Positions 10,519 to 18,806 of a DNA stretch of 64,000 bases are shown piece by piece. How positions within the stretch are numbered: the first letter of the stretch is position 1; each line of letters begins with the position of its first letter. The DNA is from Thalassotalea_H sp040779345. GTDB lineage: Bacteria > Pseudomonadota > Gammaproteobacteria > Enterobacterales > Alteromonadaceae. The notes below the pieces were generated by a model. That model worked only from the letters and a program-made list of their open reading frames with translations, had not been told where the DNA came from and made no database searches. Position numbers and translations under genes: made by a program. The stretch covers positions 124,001 to 188,000 of the forward strand of contig JBFONU010000002.1 of assembly GCA_040779345.1 (NCBI GenBank). Direction: 5' to 3'.

Positions 10519-11202
10519 ATGATCCGTTTTAAAAACGTCAATAAAACTTACCCAGGAGGCTTCATCGCATTAAATAATGTGAGTTTTAGTCTTGCTGCCG
10601 GTGAAATGGCGTTTTTAACCGGACATTCTGGGGCTGGAAAAAGTACCTTATTAAAATTAATGAGCTTAATGGAAAAGCCAACCAGTGGTCAGGTTTATAT
10701 TAATGGTACCGATCTTTCCACCGTTAAATATCAACAAATTCCCTATGTGCGCCGTGGTATTGGGATGATTTTTCAAAATCATAACCTTTTGATGGACAGA
10801 ACAGTATTTGACAATGTTGCTTTACCCTTAATCATTGACGGTTATAGCCATAAAGAAACTAAAAAACGTGTTGATGCAGCCCTGGATAAAGTGCATTTAG
10901 GTGACAAGTCTCGTTGTTTTCCTAATATGCTTTCTGGCGGAGAGCAACAACGCGTAGGTATTGCTCGCGCTTTAGTAAATAAGCCTCCTATTTTATTGGC
11001 AGATGAACCGACAGGGAACCTCGACCCTAAACTGTCACTCGATATTATTAAGCTTTTTGAAGAGTTTAATGATATTGGTGTTGCGGTATTAATTGCGACC
11101 CATGATTTGGGGTTAATTGCTCGTTTAAAATATCGAACGTTAACGTTAAAACAAGGCGCTATGATCAACGATGGCTTGATTGAAGGGTTAGGGGGAGAGT
11201 AA
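10519..11202 (+). CDS. ftsE: Cell division ATP-binding protein FtsE
   Basis: The 227-residue ABC ATPase pairs with FtsX to regulate peptidoglycan hydrolases at the division septum. Visible motifs are the Walker A GHSGAGKST, the Q-loop region MIFQNHNLL, the ABC signature LSGGEQQRVGIARAL, Walker B ILLADEPTGNLD, and the switch histidine in IATHDLGL. Its length matches the family. It sits 64 bases after ftsY and ends one base before the ftsX start, with the ftsX ribosome site (GGGGGAGA) inside its last codons, so translation is likely coupled. Confidence 0.97.
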   Translation: MIRFKNVNKTYPGGFIALNNVSFSLAAGEMAFLTGHSGAGKSTLLKLMSLMEKPTSGQVYINGTDLSTVKYQQIPYVRRGIGMIFQNHNLLMDRTVFDNVALPLIIDGYSHKETKKRVDAALDKVHLGDKSRCFPNMLSGGEQQRVGIARALVNKPPILLADEPTGNLDPKLSLDIIKLFEEFNDIGVAVLIATHDLGLIARLKYRTLTLKQGAMINDGLIEGLGGE

Positions 11203-11203
11203 A

Positions 11204-12190
11204 TTGGCTAAATTCTCAACGAGTAATTTTTCACAGCACTCGTCTGATAAACCGAGTTTACTCGCTAAAATATCGGCACGGTTTATTCGTCATTTACAGC
11301 AAGGAATTGGTAGTTTAGGTGATTTATGGCGAACACCATTTACCTCAACCATGACTGTTTTGGTCTTAGGGATCAGCTTAACATTACCTGCTACACTGCA
11401 TTTATTTGTTAAAAATGCTAAATCAATTTCACAACAATGGGATTCTGCTTCCCAAATTAGCCTTTTTTTGAAACTGTCGGTGAATGACAAATCAGCTAAA
11501 AATCTTGTCCAACGTATTCGTCTATATCCAGAAGTGGCAGAGGTTAAATATATTTCAGCAGCAAACGCCTTAAAAGAATTTAAAGAATTATCCGGTTTAG
11601 GGCAAGCGCTTGAGTATTTATCGTCAAACCCATTACCCGCCACACTTCTAGTGACACCAACCAAGCATGCGAGTCAGCCACAAGCGGCTCGAGAGCTTTT
11701 ACAAAAATTAGAAAATGAACGAGAAGTTGAACAAGGTAAACTAGACGTAGAATGGTTAACACGGCTAGAAGCAATAACACAGCTCATTGAAGATATTGTC
11801 ACTGGCATTGCCATTTTATTGTGTCTTTCGGTCGTGTTGATTATTGGTAACACCATACGTTTAGCTATTTTAAATCAAAAAGATGCGATTGCAGTAATGA
11901 AACTTGTGGGGGCAACAGATAGCTTTATTCAGCGCCCATTTTTGTATTCTGGCGTATGGTACGGCGTTCTCGGGGGACTGGTTGCCGTTATTTGTGTATC
12001 AATTTTAGCGCAATACTTTACCGGAGCTTTGATAAATTTAACCGATTTATACCAAAGTAACTTTCAACTAATGGGGTTAACGTTTTTTGAAATGCTCAGT
12101 TTAATTTCATTTGCCGTAATTTTAGGTTTAGCGGGCAGTTATATTTCAGTAAGAAAACATATAAGAGCAATAGAACCAACCGCAGATTAA
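11204..12190 (+). CDS. ftsX: Cell division protein FtsX
   Basis: The 328-residue membrane partner of FtsE starts at a TTG one base after the ftsE stop, supported by GGGGGAGA seven bases upstream. A long cytoplasmic head precedes the first membrane helix (TMTVLVLGISLTLPATLHLF, residues about 48-67). A periplasmic domain (residues about 70-190, containing VKYISAANALKEF and PLPATLLVTP) follows, then three helices typical of the FtsX permease domain (IVTGIAILLCLSVVLIIGNT, WYGVLGGLVAVICVSILA, MLSLISFAVILGLAGSYIS). It transmits FtsE ATP hydrolysis to periplasmic EnvC-like activators. The usual following gene, rpoH, is separated by an extra 450 bases holding an EAL-HDOD remnant. Confidence 0.95.
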   Translation: MAKFSTSNFSQHSSDKPSLLAKISARFIRHLQQGIGSLGDLWRTPFTSTMTVLVLGISLTLPATLHLFVKNAKSISQQWDSASQISLFLKLSVNDKSAKNLVQRIRLYPEVAEVKYISAANALKEFKELSGLGQALEYLSSNPLPATLLVTPTKHASQPQAARELLQKLENEREVEQGKLDVEWLTRLEAITQLIEDIVTGIAILLCLSVVLIIGNTIRLAILNQKDAIAVMKLVGATDSFIQRPFLYSGVWYGVLGGLVAVICVSILAQYFTGALINLTDLYQSNFQLMGLTFFEMLSLISFAVILGLAGSYISVRKHIRAIEPTAD

Positions 12191-12211
12191 AGTGATGAAT
12201 ATTTGTGGTTT

Positions 12212-12410
12212 TTAACTAGCTAACATGTCATCTGCCCAAGCTAATGCTGTTTGGTGAGAATCGAGACAATAATTAATATCGAGTCCAAGTAGCTTGGTTA
12301 GGATCAATATTAGGAAAACTATTACTTTTTCCATCACGAAATAACAGTTCATATGCAATTACATTTTGATGAATATCTAAAATAGGTTGTCTTGCTACAT
12401 AAGAATACAA
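12212..12410 (-). pseudogene. Remnant of an EAL-HDOD (YuxH-type) signalling gene, internally deleted
   Basis: Reading the minus strand from a TTG at 12410 with GGGAGAG upstream gives YSYVARQPILDIHQNVIAYE then LLFRDGKSNSFPNIDPNQAT, which is the conserved N-terminus of EAL-HDOD proteins. It then stops at 12273 after only 45 codons. In the next frame (12212-12277) the text NYCLDSHQTALAWADDMLAS ends at a stop codon, which looks like the C-terminal tail of the same kind of protein. About 340 residues that should lie between them are missing. The simplest reading is one large internal deletion with a frame change. It occupies the ftsX-rpoH gap. The N-terminal identification is firm from memory of the family; the C-terminal assignment is an inference. 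Confidence 0.75.
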
Positions 12411-12642
12411 AATATCTCTCCCATTAACAAAAATTTAATTAAGATGTTAAGCTTTAGTTAACTTATTGTTATTTATTCAAATAATTCATTGGTCCATATA
12501 AAATCATACAAAATACCTTTGAGGCTATGAAAGCATTTATTGTAACCTCGTGTCTAGTAAGTTATGTTCAAATAATAAATAGTCGATCGAATAAATCGTT
12601 CGTGTTATTATCACGAGCTAGATTTAAAAAGGGTTTAAATAA

Positions 12643-13509
12643 ATGGGTGATAATATGCAATCAATGGCGCTAACAGTTCCGCAAAGTGGCAGTATTGAAT
12701 CATATATGCAATCAGCGTACAGCATTCCTATGCTTACCGCTGAGCGTGAGCATGATCTTGCCACTCGTTTATATGCAGAGAATGATTTACAAGCGGCGCA
12801 AGAATTAATCATGTCGCATCTTCGTTTTGTTATCCATGTAGCCAAAGGTTACGCTGGTTACGGTTTACCTCAAGCAGATTTAATTCAAGAAGGTAACGTT
12901 GGCTTGATGAAGGCGGTTAAACGTTTTAATCCTGAAGTAGGGGTTCGTTTGGTTTCATTTGCTGTTCATTGGATCAAAGCAGAAATTCATGAGTTTGTCT
13001 TGAAAAATTGGCGCATTGTAAAAGTAGCGACCACTAAAGCTCAGCGTAAGTTGTTTTTTAATTTACGTAAAAATAAAAAACGTTTAGGTTGGTTCAGTAA
13101 TGACGAAGTCACTAATGTTGCAGAAACACTTGGTGTTAGTGAGAAAGATGTTCTAGAAATGGAATCTCGTATGACCAGCCAAGATCAGGCGTTTGAGCTT
13201 TCTTCTGATGATGATGATAATGCGATGGGGTCAGGTAGTTTTTCTCCGGCACAGTATTTAGAAGACAAACAATCAGATTTAGCAATTGAAGTCGAAGATC
13301 AAAATTGGGAAGATCACGCCAATCAACGTTTGATGAATGCGTTAATTACACTTGATGATCGTAGCCAAGATATTGTAAAAACGCGTTGGTTAAGCGATGA
13401 AAAAAGTACGTTACAAGAATTAGCCGATAAGTATGAAATATCTGCTGAGCGTGTTCGTCAATTAGAAAAAAATGCTTTGAATAAATTAAAGTTGGGCATG
13501 GCAGCTTAA
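12643..13509 (+). CDS. rpoH: RNA polymerase heat-shock sigma factor RpoH (sigma-32)
   Basis: The 288-residue sigma-70-family factor directs RNA polymerase to heat-shock promoters. Region 2 is visible as LIMSHLRFVIHVAKGYAGYG, LPQADLIQEGNVGLMKAVKR and LVSFAVHWIKAEIHEFVLKN. The diagnostic RpoH box is QRKLFFNLR, and region 4 ends with ISAERVRQLEKNALNKLK, the -35-binding helix-turn-helix. The length matches the family (E. coli 284). The start at 12643 has AAAAAGGG upstream; a second ATG at 12655 is possible. The leader of about 230 bases downstream of the EAL-HDOD remnant should hold the promoters. I could not assign them confidently. A terminator follows. Confidence 0.96.
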   Translation: MGDNMQSMALTVPQSGSIESYMQSAYSIPMLTAEREHDLATRLYAENDLQAAQELIMSHLRFVIHVAKGYAGYGLPQADLIQEGNVGLMKAVKRFNPEVGVRLVSFAVHWIKAEIHEFVLKNWRIVKVATTKAQRKLFFNLRKNKKRLGWFSNDEVTNVAETLGVSEKDVLEMESRMTSQDQAFELSSDDDDNAMGSGSFSPAQYLEDKQSDLAIEVEDQNWEDHANQRLMNALITLDDRSQDIVKTRWLSDEKSTLQELADKYEISAERVRQLEKNALNKLKLGMAA

Positions 13510-13526
13510 ACTATTTATTTAAAATT

Positions 13527-13550
13527 AAACCGGCTTAGGCCGGTTTTTTT
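13527..13550 (+). terminator. Intrinsic terminator after rpoH
   Basis: AACCGGC and GCCGGTT flank the loop TTAG and are followed by seven T residues. It begins about 18 bases after the rpoH stop codon and separates rpoH from the GGDEF/EAL gene. Confidence 0.9.
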
Positions 13551-13680
13551 ATGTATGGCAAAAAAACGTTACAATAATGTAAAAAACAGTGTGTTTTTTG
13601 CACATAAACACTAGTAAAGCGATAGGAACTTGGTAGACTGTTGGCTTAATAATAATATTGGTAAGATAGGTTAGCCTTAG

Positions 13681-16299
13681 ATGGAAGTAAAGGCAAAGTC
13701 AGATATTAAAGCAGTGCATCAGTTACCTAAACTGAAGTCATTGTTGAAAAAATATCGTCAAATTAAAACGATGCAATCTGGATTACTGCAATTGTCGGAG
13801 TTGGCAAGCACAGTAACAGATATGGCGTCATTTTATTGTGCGCTTGAATCAGTCATTAAAACCCTATTAATTACTGATAGTTTTCACATCGTTTTATTAA
13901 ACAAATCTCGTCAATTATCTCTTACCTTTAGCCATAACTCTAAAGAAGAAAGGCTATTAGAGCATCTAGATAGTAATCATTGGCATCAAAGCTTAACTGA
14001 ACTTGTTTTTACTGAAAGTGATCCTATTCACTGCAGCTCAGCAGAAAGAATGGCTTTGGCACGAGCAGGAAAAATTGACTTTTATGGCTCTCCTTGTGTT
14101 GATTGGTTAGGAGTACCACTGAAGCGTGGTCATCAAACTATTGGTGTTATTTCCCTGCAAAGCTATGATAAAAAACTGTATTTTGATGACCGAGACTGCC
14201 AACTATTAGAGTTTATAGCTGAGCATCTTGTGACTGCCATCGATCGTGTCAGCAGCAGAGAATTACTTGAAAAAAATATTCGTCAACGCACTCAAAAACT
14301 TACCGCGACCAATGCCAAATTACAGCAAGAAATCGCAGAGCGCCAAAAAGCAGTTAAAATGCATAAAGCGCTACTCTCTATCTCTGAACTTTCAGCGTCT
14401 GGTAAAGATATTAATAGTTTTTATCAAACCTTGCATGGCGAAGTAAACAGTTTGCTGCCGGCTGAAAACTTATATATTGCCTTGTTATCTGATAAGGGGG
14501 ATGAATTATCGTTTCCGTATTATCAAGATGAAAAATCATCAAACCCCAAACCTAGATTTTTAGCAAATGGTGTGACCGAACTTGCAATAAAAACTGGTCT
14601 CCCCATGTTGATCACTGAGGGAAATGTTTGCATTTTGTCAGAGCAAGGAACAATAAATAAACAAAAATTTACGCTCTCGTATCCTGATAACAAATTAGCA
14701 AAAGCATGGTTGGGCTCACCTTTAATTGAAAATGGTAAAATTATTGGTGTATTAGCCATTCAACATTATCAAGACGCTCATGCATACCAATATTGTGATT
14801 TGGAGTTAATCCGCTTTGTTAGCCAGCATATTGCTTCAGCGATTATGCGTAAAAAAGCACAGGAAGATGTACAACAAAGTCATGAAAAATTGGAAAAGGT
14901 CGTTAATCAACGCACTCAAGAGCTACAAGCCACTAACTTAAATCTTCGTATGCAAATTGAAGAACGCATTAAGGCTGAAGAACAGTTATATTTTGAAGCG
15001 CACCATGATGCTTTAACGAAATTACCGAATAGAGCAATGTTTTCTGATCGGTTATCTTATGCGTTAACTCACTTAAAACGTCATCCTAATCATAGGTTTG
15101 CCGTACTATTTATCGATTTAGATCGCTTCAAAGTTATTAATGATACTTTAGGTCACCATGCGGGTGATGAATTTTTAATTGAAATAGCTGCTCGTTTATC
15201 TGATTGTGTTCGCGATAATGACATTTTAGCGCGATTAGGTGGCGATGAATTTGTGATTTTACTTGATTCATTACAATCTCAAGATGATGTTGAAGAAGTT
15301 GCTTCAAGGATCATAAGTGCCATAGAGCAGCCTTTTGATTTAGAGGGGCACACCTTATATTCTAATGCCAGCATTGGTATTGCTCGATGCGCTAGCCATT
15401 ATAATGATGCCAACGAAATATTGAGAGATGCTGATGCAGCAATGTATCAAGCTAAAAGTTTAGGGCGTGGCCGATATGTCTTTTTTGATGAGAGTATGCG
15501 TGAGCAACTCATTGCAAGTATGACATTAGAGCAAGAGTTACGTATCGCAATAAAAAATAAACAGTTTGAACTTCACTATCAGCAAATTTCTGATCTCGAA
15601 TTAACCAGTACCATTGGTTTTGAAGCGCTACTTCGTTGGCAGCACCCCACTAAAGGTCTCTTAACGCCAAGTGAATTTTTGTTTATGGCTGAAGAAACAG
15701 GCATGATACTTGAAATAGAAACTTGGGTGATTGAAGAGGTATGTCTTCAGCTTAAAGAGTGGCAGTCAAGTAATGAATATGAACATGCGTATATTGGTAT
15801 CAACTTATCAGGTCGACATTTAACGCAAGCTAATCAATTAACACGTTTAATTGATTTAATTAAAGTGAATACCATTGAACCCGAAAGATTAATTTTAGAG
15901 TTTAATGAGTCTGCTTTTGGTCAGCAAGCTGAATTAGCCTTGAAAGGGTTAAAAAAACTGAAAGCGTTTGGGGTTAAATTAGCCTTAGATGATTACGGCG
16001 CGGGATTATCATCGTTGAATTTTCTCCACAGTTACCCTTTTGAGTTTATTAAACTAGATCGTGGATTTATTCGTTCGTTAAATTCTAATGAAAACAATAT
16101 GTCGTTGGTAAAAGCATTACATGATTTAGGTGCAAAGTTTGGCTATCGACTCGTGGCGGAGGGCATTGAGTCACAAGAAATGCTCGATAAGTTGCAAAAA
16201 GTTGGCTGTGAATTTGGTCAAGGGTACCATATTAGCCGCCCTGCCAAAATAGCCCATCAATCTGAAATTAAGCAAGAAGCTTCCAAAGCTAGGGCATAA
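13681..16299 (+). CDS. GAF-GAF-GGDEF-EAL cyclic di-GMP signalling protein
   Basis: This 872-residue cytoplasmic protein has two GAF-like sensory domains (residues about 30-190 and 225-390), each followed by a short coiled coil (RQRTQKLTATNAKLQQEIAE and NQRTQELQATNLNLRMQIEE). Then come a GGDEF domain (about 435-600) and an EAL domain (about 615-860). The cyclase motif is an intact GGDEF (ARLGGDEFVILL), and an RxxD inhibitory-site motif (RDND) lies five residues upstream. The phosphodiesterase motif EALLRWQHP and the DDYGAGLSSLNFL and KLDRGFI blocks are also complete. Both activities are therefore possible, and which dominates cannot be told. No membrane segment is seen. It is monocistronic and convergent with the gene at 16306. 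Confidence 0.92.
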   Translation: MEVKAKSDIKAVHQLPKLKSLLKKYRQIKTMQSGLLQLSELASTVTDMASFYCALESVIKTLLITDSFHIVLLNKSRQLSLTFSHNSKEERLLEHLDSNHWHQSLTELVFTESDPIHCSSAERMALARAGKIDFYGSPCVDWLGVPLKRGHQTIGVISLQSYDKKLYFDDRDCQLLEFIAEHLVTAIDRVSSRELLEKNIRQRTQKLTATNAKLQQEIAERQKAVKMHKALLSISELSASGKDINSFYQTLHGEVNSLLPAENLYIALLSDKGDELSFPYYQDEKSSNPKPRFLANGVTELAIKTGLPMLITEGNVCILSEQGTINKQKFTLSYPDNKLAKAWLGSPLIENGKIIGVLAIQHYQDAHAYQYCDLELIRFVSQHIASAIMRKKAQEDVQQSHEKLEKVVNQRTQELQATNLNLRMQIEERIKAEEQLYFEAHHDALTKLPNRAMFSDRLSYALTHLKRHPNHRFAVLFIDLDRFKVINDTLGHHAGDEFLIEIAARLSDCVRDNDILARLGGDEFVILLDSLQSQDDVEEVASRIISAIEQPFDLEGHTLYSNASIGIARCASHYNDANEILRDADAAMYQAKSLGRGRYVFFDESMREQLIASMTLEQELRIAIKNKQFELHYQQISDLELTSTIGFEALLRWQHPTKGLLTPSEFLFMAEETGMILEIETWVIEEVCLQLKEWQSSNEYEHAYIGINLSGRHLTQANQLTRLIDLIKVNTIEPERLILEFNESAFGQQAELALKGLKKLKAFGVKLALDDYGAGLSSLNFLHSYPFEFIKLDRGFIRSLNSNENNMSLVKALHDLGAKFGYRLVAEGIESQEMLDKLQKVGCEFGQGYHISRPAKIAHQSEIKQEASKARA

Positions 16300-16312
16300 A
16301 TAGATTTATCCC
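16292..16312. repeat. Short inverted repeat spanning two convergent stop codons
   Basis: GGG-c-ATAAAT and ATTTATCCC form a stem of nine pairs with one bulge and a two-base turn. The arms contain the TAA of the GGDEF/EAL gene (16297-16299) and the TAA of the minus-strand gene (16306-16308). A very small loop makes an RNA hairpin doubtful without rearranging the inner pairs. It may serve as a shared 3' end. Confidence 0.4.
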
Positions 16313-17334
16313 TTATAAAAATAGCCCTCAACTCGCAAAGCGATACCGGGGGTAGCACGGTAGTCTTCTTGCTCTGGCCACTCTAAAAAAGGCTCTACTT
16401 CAAAAAATAACCAGCGTTTTAGTGCATTAAAACGATAGCGATAGCTTAAGGTATATTTATCAATGATAAAGCCTTTTTTACCATTTCTTTCCCCTTCCAC
16501 TTTTAAACCTAAAACTGACGCTGAATTATGCTTAAGTTGTTTCAACTTATAAAAACCGTGCTTCCAACGTATGCCGGTAAAAGACTCGGATCCTCGAATA
16601 CTATAGTTGACCCTAAATTGTGATGTATCATCTAGCTGATAATCATATTCAAGTAATAGTTTTGCTCCTAAGCCATCATCTAAAAAATAATAGACAGAGG
16701 GTTCAAATTTTAAGCTATGAAGTTCATCCCATGTATGACGACGCTTAAGCCTAGATCTAATGAAAATATCACCACTAGAAATACCAATTCTAGATTCTAA
16801 AAGGCGATTGTTTTCTTTGCGGTGGGTATATCGTAGCGCAGCAGAAAAACTTTCATTGTCAGTTTCTGTCTGAGTATAAGCGGAATCTAGCGGCAAGTTG
16901 CTTTGGTTCGCATCATCATCATCAGACAAAATGATGTCGACTTTACTTTTAAAGTGTGGAAGTTTAACTTTAATGCGAAAACGAGTTCTTACTTTAGTCA
17001 AATCGCGGGCTTTAGGCTCCCAACCTGCACGAATTCGGGCACTGACTCTCGGTGAGGCTTGCTCAGTATTTTCTTCAAGGAAAAAATTATCAAACCACAC
17101 AGCAGATTGATAAACTGAATCAGATATAGATTCATGAATATCCTGCATCCAAAGGTAATCATTATCATCAATAAGAGGGTTTTTTAAAGGCTCTTGTAGT
17201 GAATGCGTGGTATTTTCAGGCGTTTCGACCTGCTTAACTGATTGTTCTTGATAACAAAGTGCATCTTTAGAAATAAAGCTAATCAGAGTCATAAAAATAG
17301 CAATATAAGAATGTCTTAGCCGATTTTTTTGCAA
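16306..17334 (-). CDS. Predicted exported beta-rich protein of unknown function
   Basis: Using the TTG at 17334, this gives a 342-residue protein with a plausible signal peptide (MQKNRLRHSYIAIFMTLISF then ISKDALCYQ). The frame is open further upstream to 17451, but that start would overlap tatA in antisense, so the shorter form is preferred. AGAG lies six bases before the TTG. The mature region alternates polar and aromatic residues in strand-like stretches (ESFSAALRYTHRK, AKLLLEYDYQLDD, QFRVNYSIRG, IIDKYTLSYRYRF) and ends in VEGYFYKG, suggesting an outer-membrane beta-barrel or similar structure. No characterised family is recognised. It is divergent from tatA with about 93 bases between. 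Confidence 0.65.
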   Translation of the reverse strand: MQKNRLRHSYIAIFMTLISFISKDALCYQEQSVKQVETPENTTHSLQEPLKNPLIDDNDYLWMQDIHESISDSVYQSAVWFDNFFLEENTEQASPRVSARIRAGWEPKARDLTKVRTRFRIKVKLPHFKSKVDIILSDDDDANQSNLPLDSAYTQTETDNESFSAALRYTHRKENNRLLESRIGISSGDIFIRSRLKRRHTWDELHSLKFEPSVYYFLDDGLGAKLLLEYDYQLDDTSQFRVNYSIRGSESFTGIRWKHGFYKLKQLKHNSASVLGLKVEGERNGKKGFIIDKYTLSYRYRFNALKRWLFFEVEPFLEWPEQEDYRATPGIALRVEGYFYKG

Positions 17335-17427
17335 AGTTTGCTCTACCTCATATTTTGCGTGGTTAAGTGGTGCTTTTTTTTCATTTAACTTTATAATAGA
17401 TTTACTTGAATTATAGGAGTTTTTTTT

Positions 17428-17658
17428 ATGGGTAACATAGGTATTTGGCAATTATTAATCGTTGCTGTGATTATTGTTTTATTATTTGGTACGAAAAAGT
17501 TACGTAACTTAGGCTCTGATTTGGGCTCGGCAGTAAAAGGGTTTAAAAAATCTGTTTCTGATGATGATAAAACAGCAGAAAAAAATGATGCCTTAGCGGA
17601 TAATTCAAATAATGAAGCAAGTGTTGAAGCCGACGTTAAAGAAAAAGATAAAGTCTAA
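17428..17658 (+). CDS. tatA: Sec-independent protein translocase subunit TatA
   Basis: The 76-residue protein has the TatA pattern: a single N-terminal membrane helix (IGIWQLLIVAVIIVLLFGTK), the conserved F-G hinge (LLFGTKKLRNLGSDLGSAVK), an amphipathic helix ending in GFKKSV, and an acidic low-complexity tail. It polymerises to form the Tat passage for folded proteins. A strong ribosome site (AGGAG) precedes the ATG. It is three bases before tatB and leads tatABC-tatD. TATAAT at 17392 may be its -10 element, but no convincing -35 hexamer was found. Confidence 0.95.
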   Translation: MGNIGIWQLLIVAVIIVLLFGTKKLRNLGSDLGSAVKGFKKSVSDDDKTAEKNDALADNSNNEASVEADVKEKDKV

Positions 17659-17661
17659 CAG

Positions 17662-18018
17662 ATGTTTGATATTGGCTTTTGGGAACTGTTGTTAATTTCT
17701 ATCATTGCTTTGGTCGTTTTAGGGCCGGAGCGACTGCCCGTCGCAATTCGAACAGTGCGTGGTTGGATAAGTGGCGTTAAAAGTTTTAGTAACAGTGTTA
17801 AAACAGAATTAAGTGAAGAATTACGTATTCAAGAACTTCATTCAAATTTAAAAAAAGCGGAAGATTCTAATTTGCAGAATCTATCTCCTGAAGTTGCTGA
17901 GTCATTGAAAACATTACAAGAAGCTGCAGAATCTGTGTATCATCCTTATAAAAAAGAGAACTCAGTTGAAAAAAAGAGCACTGAGTCTGACAGTAAAAAA
18001 GAAAACGATAATTCATGA
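17662..18018 (+). CDS. tatB: Sec-independent protein translocase subunit TatB
   Basis: The 118-residue protein begins MFDIGFWELLLISIIALVVL followed by GPERLPVAIRTVRGWI, the TatB signature, including the G-P-E-R-L-P hinge after the membrane helix. A long amphipathic and charged tail follows. TatB forms the twin-arginine signal-peptide receptor with TatC. It starts three bases after tatA, and its last codons overlap the start of tatC (18015-18018, an ATGA junction), indicating translational coupling. Confidence 0.95.
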   Translation: MFDIGFWELLLISIIALVVLGPERLPVAIRTVRGWISGVKSFSNSVKTELSEELRIQELHSNLKKAEDSNLQNLSPEVAESLKTLQEAAESVYHPYKKENSVEKKSTESDSKKENDNS

Positions 18019-18776
18019 GTTCACCCACTAAGCAATACACATTATTCGATCATTTATTAGAATTACGTTCGCGATTACTCAAAGCGGTATTAGCTGTTTT
18101 GATCGTGTTTTGTTCGATGGTTTATTTTTCGAATGATATTTATGAATATGTTTCAAAACCATTATTAGCAACAATGCCTGAAGGTGGGCAAATGATTGCT
18201 ACCGATGTCGCCTCATCTTTTTTTGCACCGTTTAAACTGACCATAGTCTTAGCGATATTCATTGCTATGCCGTATATTTTGTTTCAGGTATGGTCGTTTA
18301 TTGCGCCCGGTTTATATCGAAATGAAAAGAAGTTAGTTGGGCCATTAATGTTTGGAAGTAGCTTTCTTTTTTATAGTGGCATCTCATTCGTTTATTATGT
18401 GGTATTCCCGATCATTTTTGCTTTTTTTACTTCAGTGGCACCTGAAGGGGTAAATATTGCAACAGATATTAGTAGCTACCTCGATTTTGTTTTAAAGTTA
18501 TTTTTTGCTTTTGGTCTTGCATTTGAAATACCAATCGTCATTATATTATTGTGCTGGACAGGTTTTACTACACCGCAAAGCCTGCGAACAAAAAGGCCAT
18601 ATGTAGTCGTTGGTGCGTTCGTTATAGGTATGTTATTGACACCTCCTGATATCATATCTCAAACTTTGCTAGCGGTTCCTATGCTGTTATTGTTTGAAGT
18701 TGGGGTACTGATTTCAACTATCTACTCTAAAAAAGAGGATAATGATGAGACGTCAGAAGAAGTGGAAAATGAATAA
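18015..18776 (+). CDS. tatC: Sec-independent protein translocase subunit TatC
   Basis: The 253-residue protein has six predicted membrane helices and the family blocks FDHLLELRSRLLKAVLAVLI, FKLTIVLAIFIAMPYILFQV, WSFIAPGLYRNEKK and FGLAFEIPIVIILL. The conserved F-E-x-P glutamate sits in the fourth or fifth helix. TatC binds twin-arginine signal peptides in the inner membrane. It overlaps tatB by four bases and precedes tatD by 30 bases. The acidic C-terminal tail (KKEDNDETSEEVENE) is cytoplasmic. Confidence 0.96.
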   Translation: MSSPTKQYTLFDHLLELRSRLLKAVLAVLIVFCSMVYFSNDIYEYVSKPLLATMPEGGQMIATDVASSFFAPFKLTIVLAIFIAMPYILFQVWSFIAPGLYRNEKKLVGPLMFGSSFLFYSGISFVYYVVFPIIFAFFTSVAPEGVNIATDISSYLDFVLKLFFAFGLAFEIPIVIILLCWTGFTTPQSLRTKRPYVVVGAFVIGMLLTPPDIISQTLLAVPMLLLFEVGVLISTIYSKKEDNDETSEEVENE

Positions 18777-18806
18777 AACTACAATACTCAATTAGCGAAT
18801 AGTCAT

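Noticed and set aside
12600..12642. RNA thermometer or sigma-32-type promoter before rpoH
   Set aside because: Short AT-rich inverted segments are present, but no convincing stem blocks the ribosome site and no promoter pair is clear.
16306..17451. Full-length minus-strand frame of 381 residues
   Set aside because: It would overlap the tatA start in antisense and lacks a signal peptide at its end; the TTG at 17334 gives a better start.
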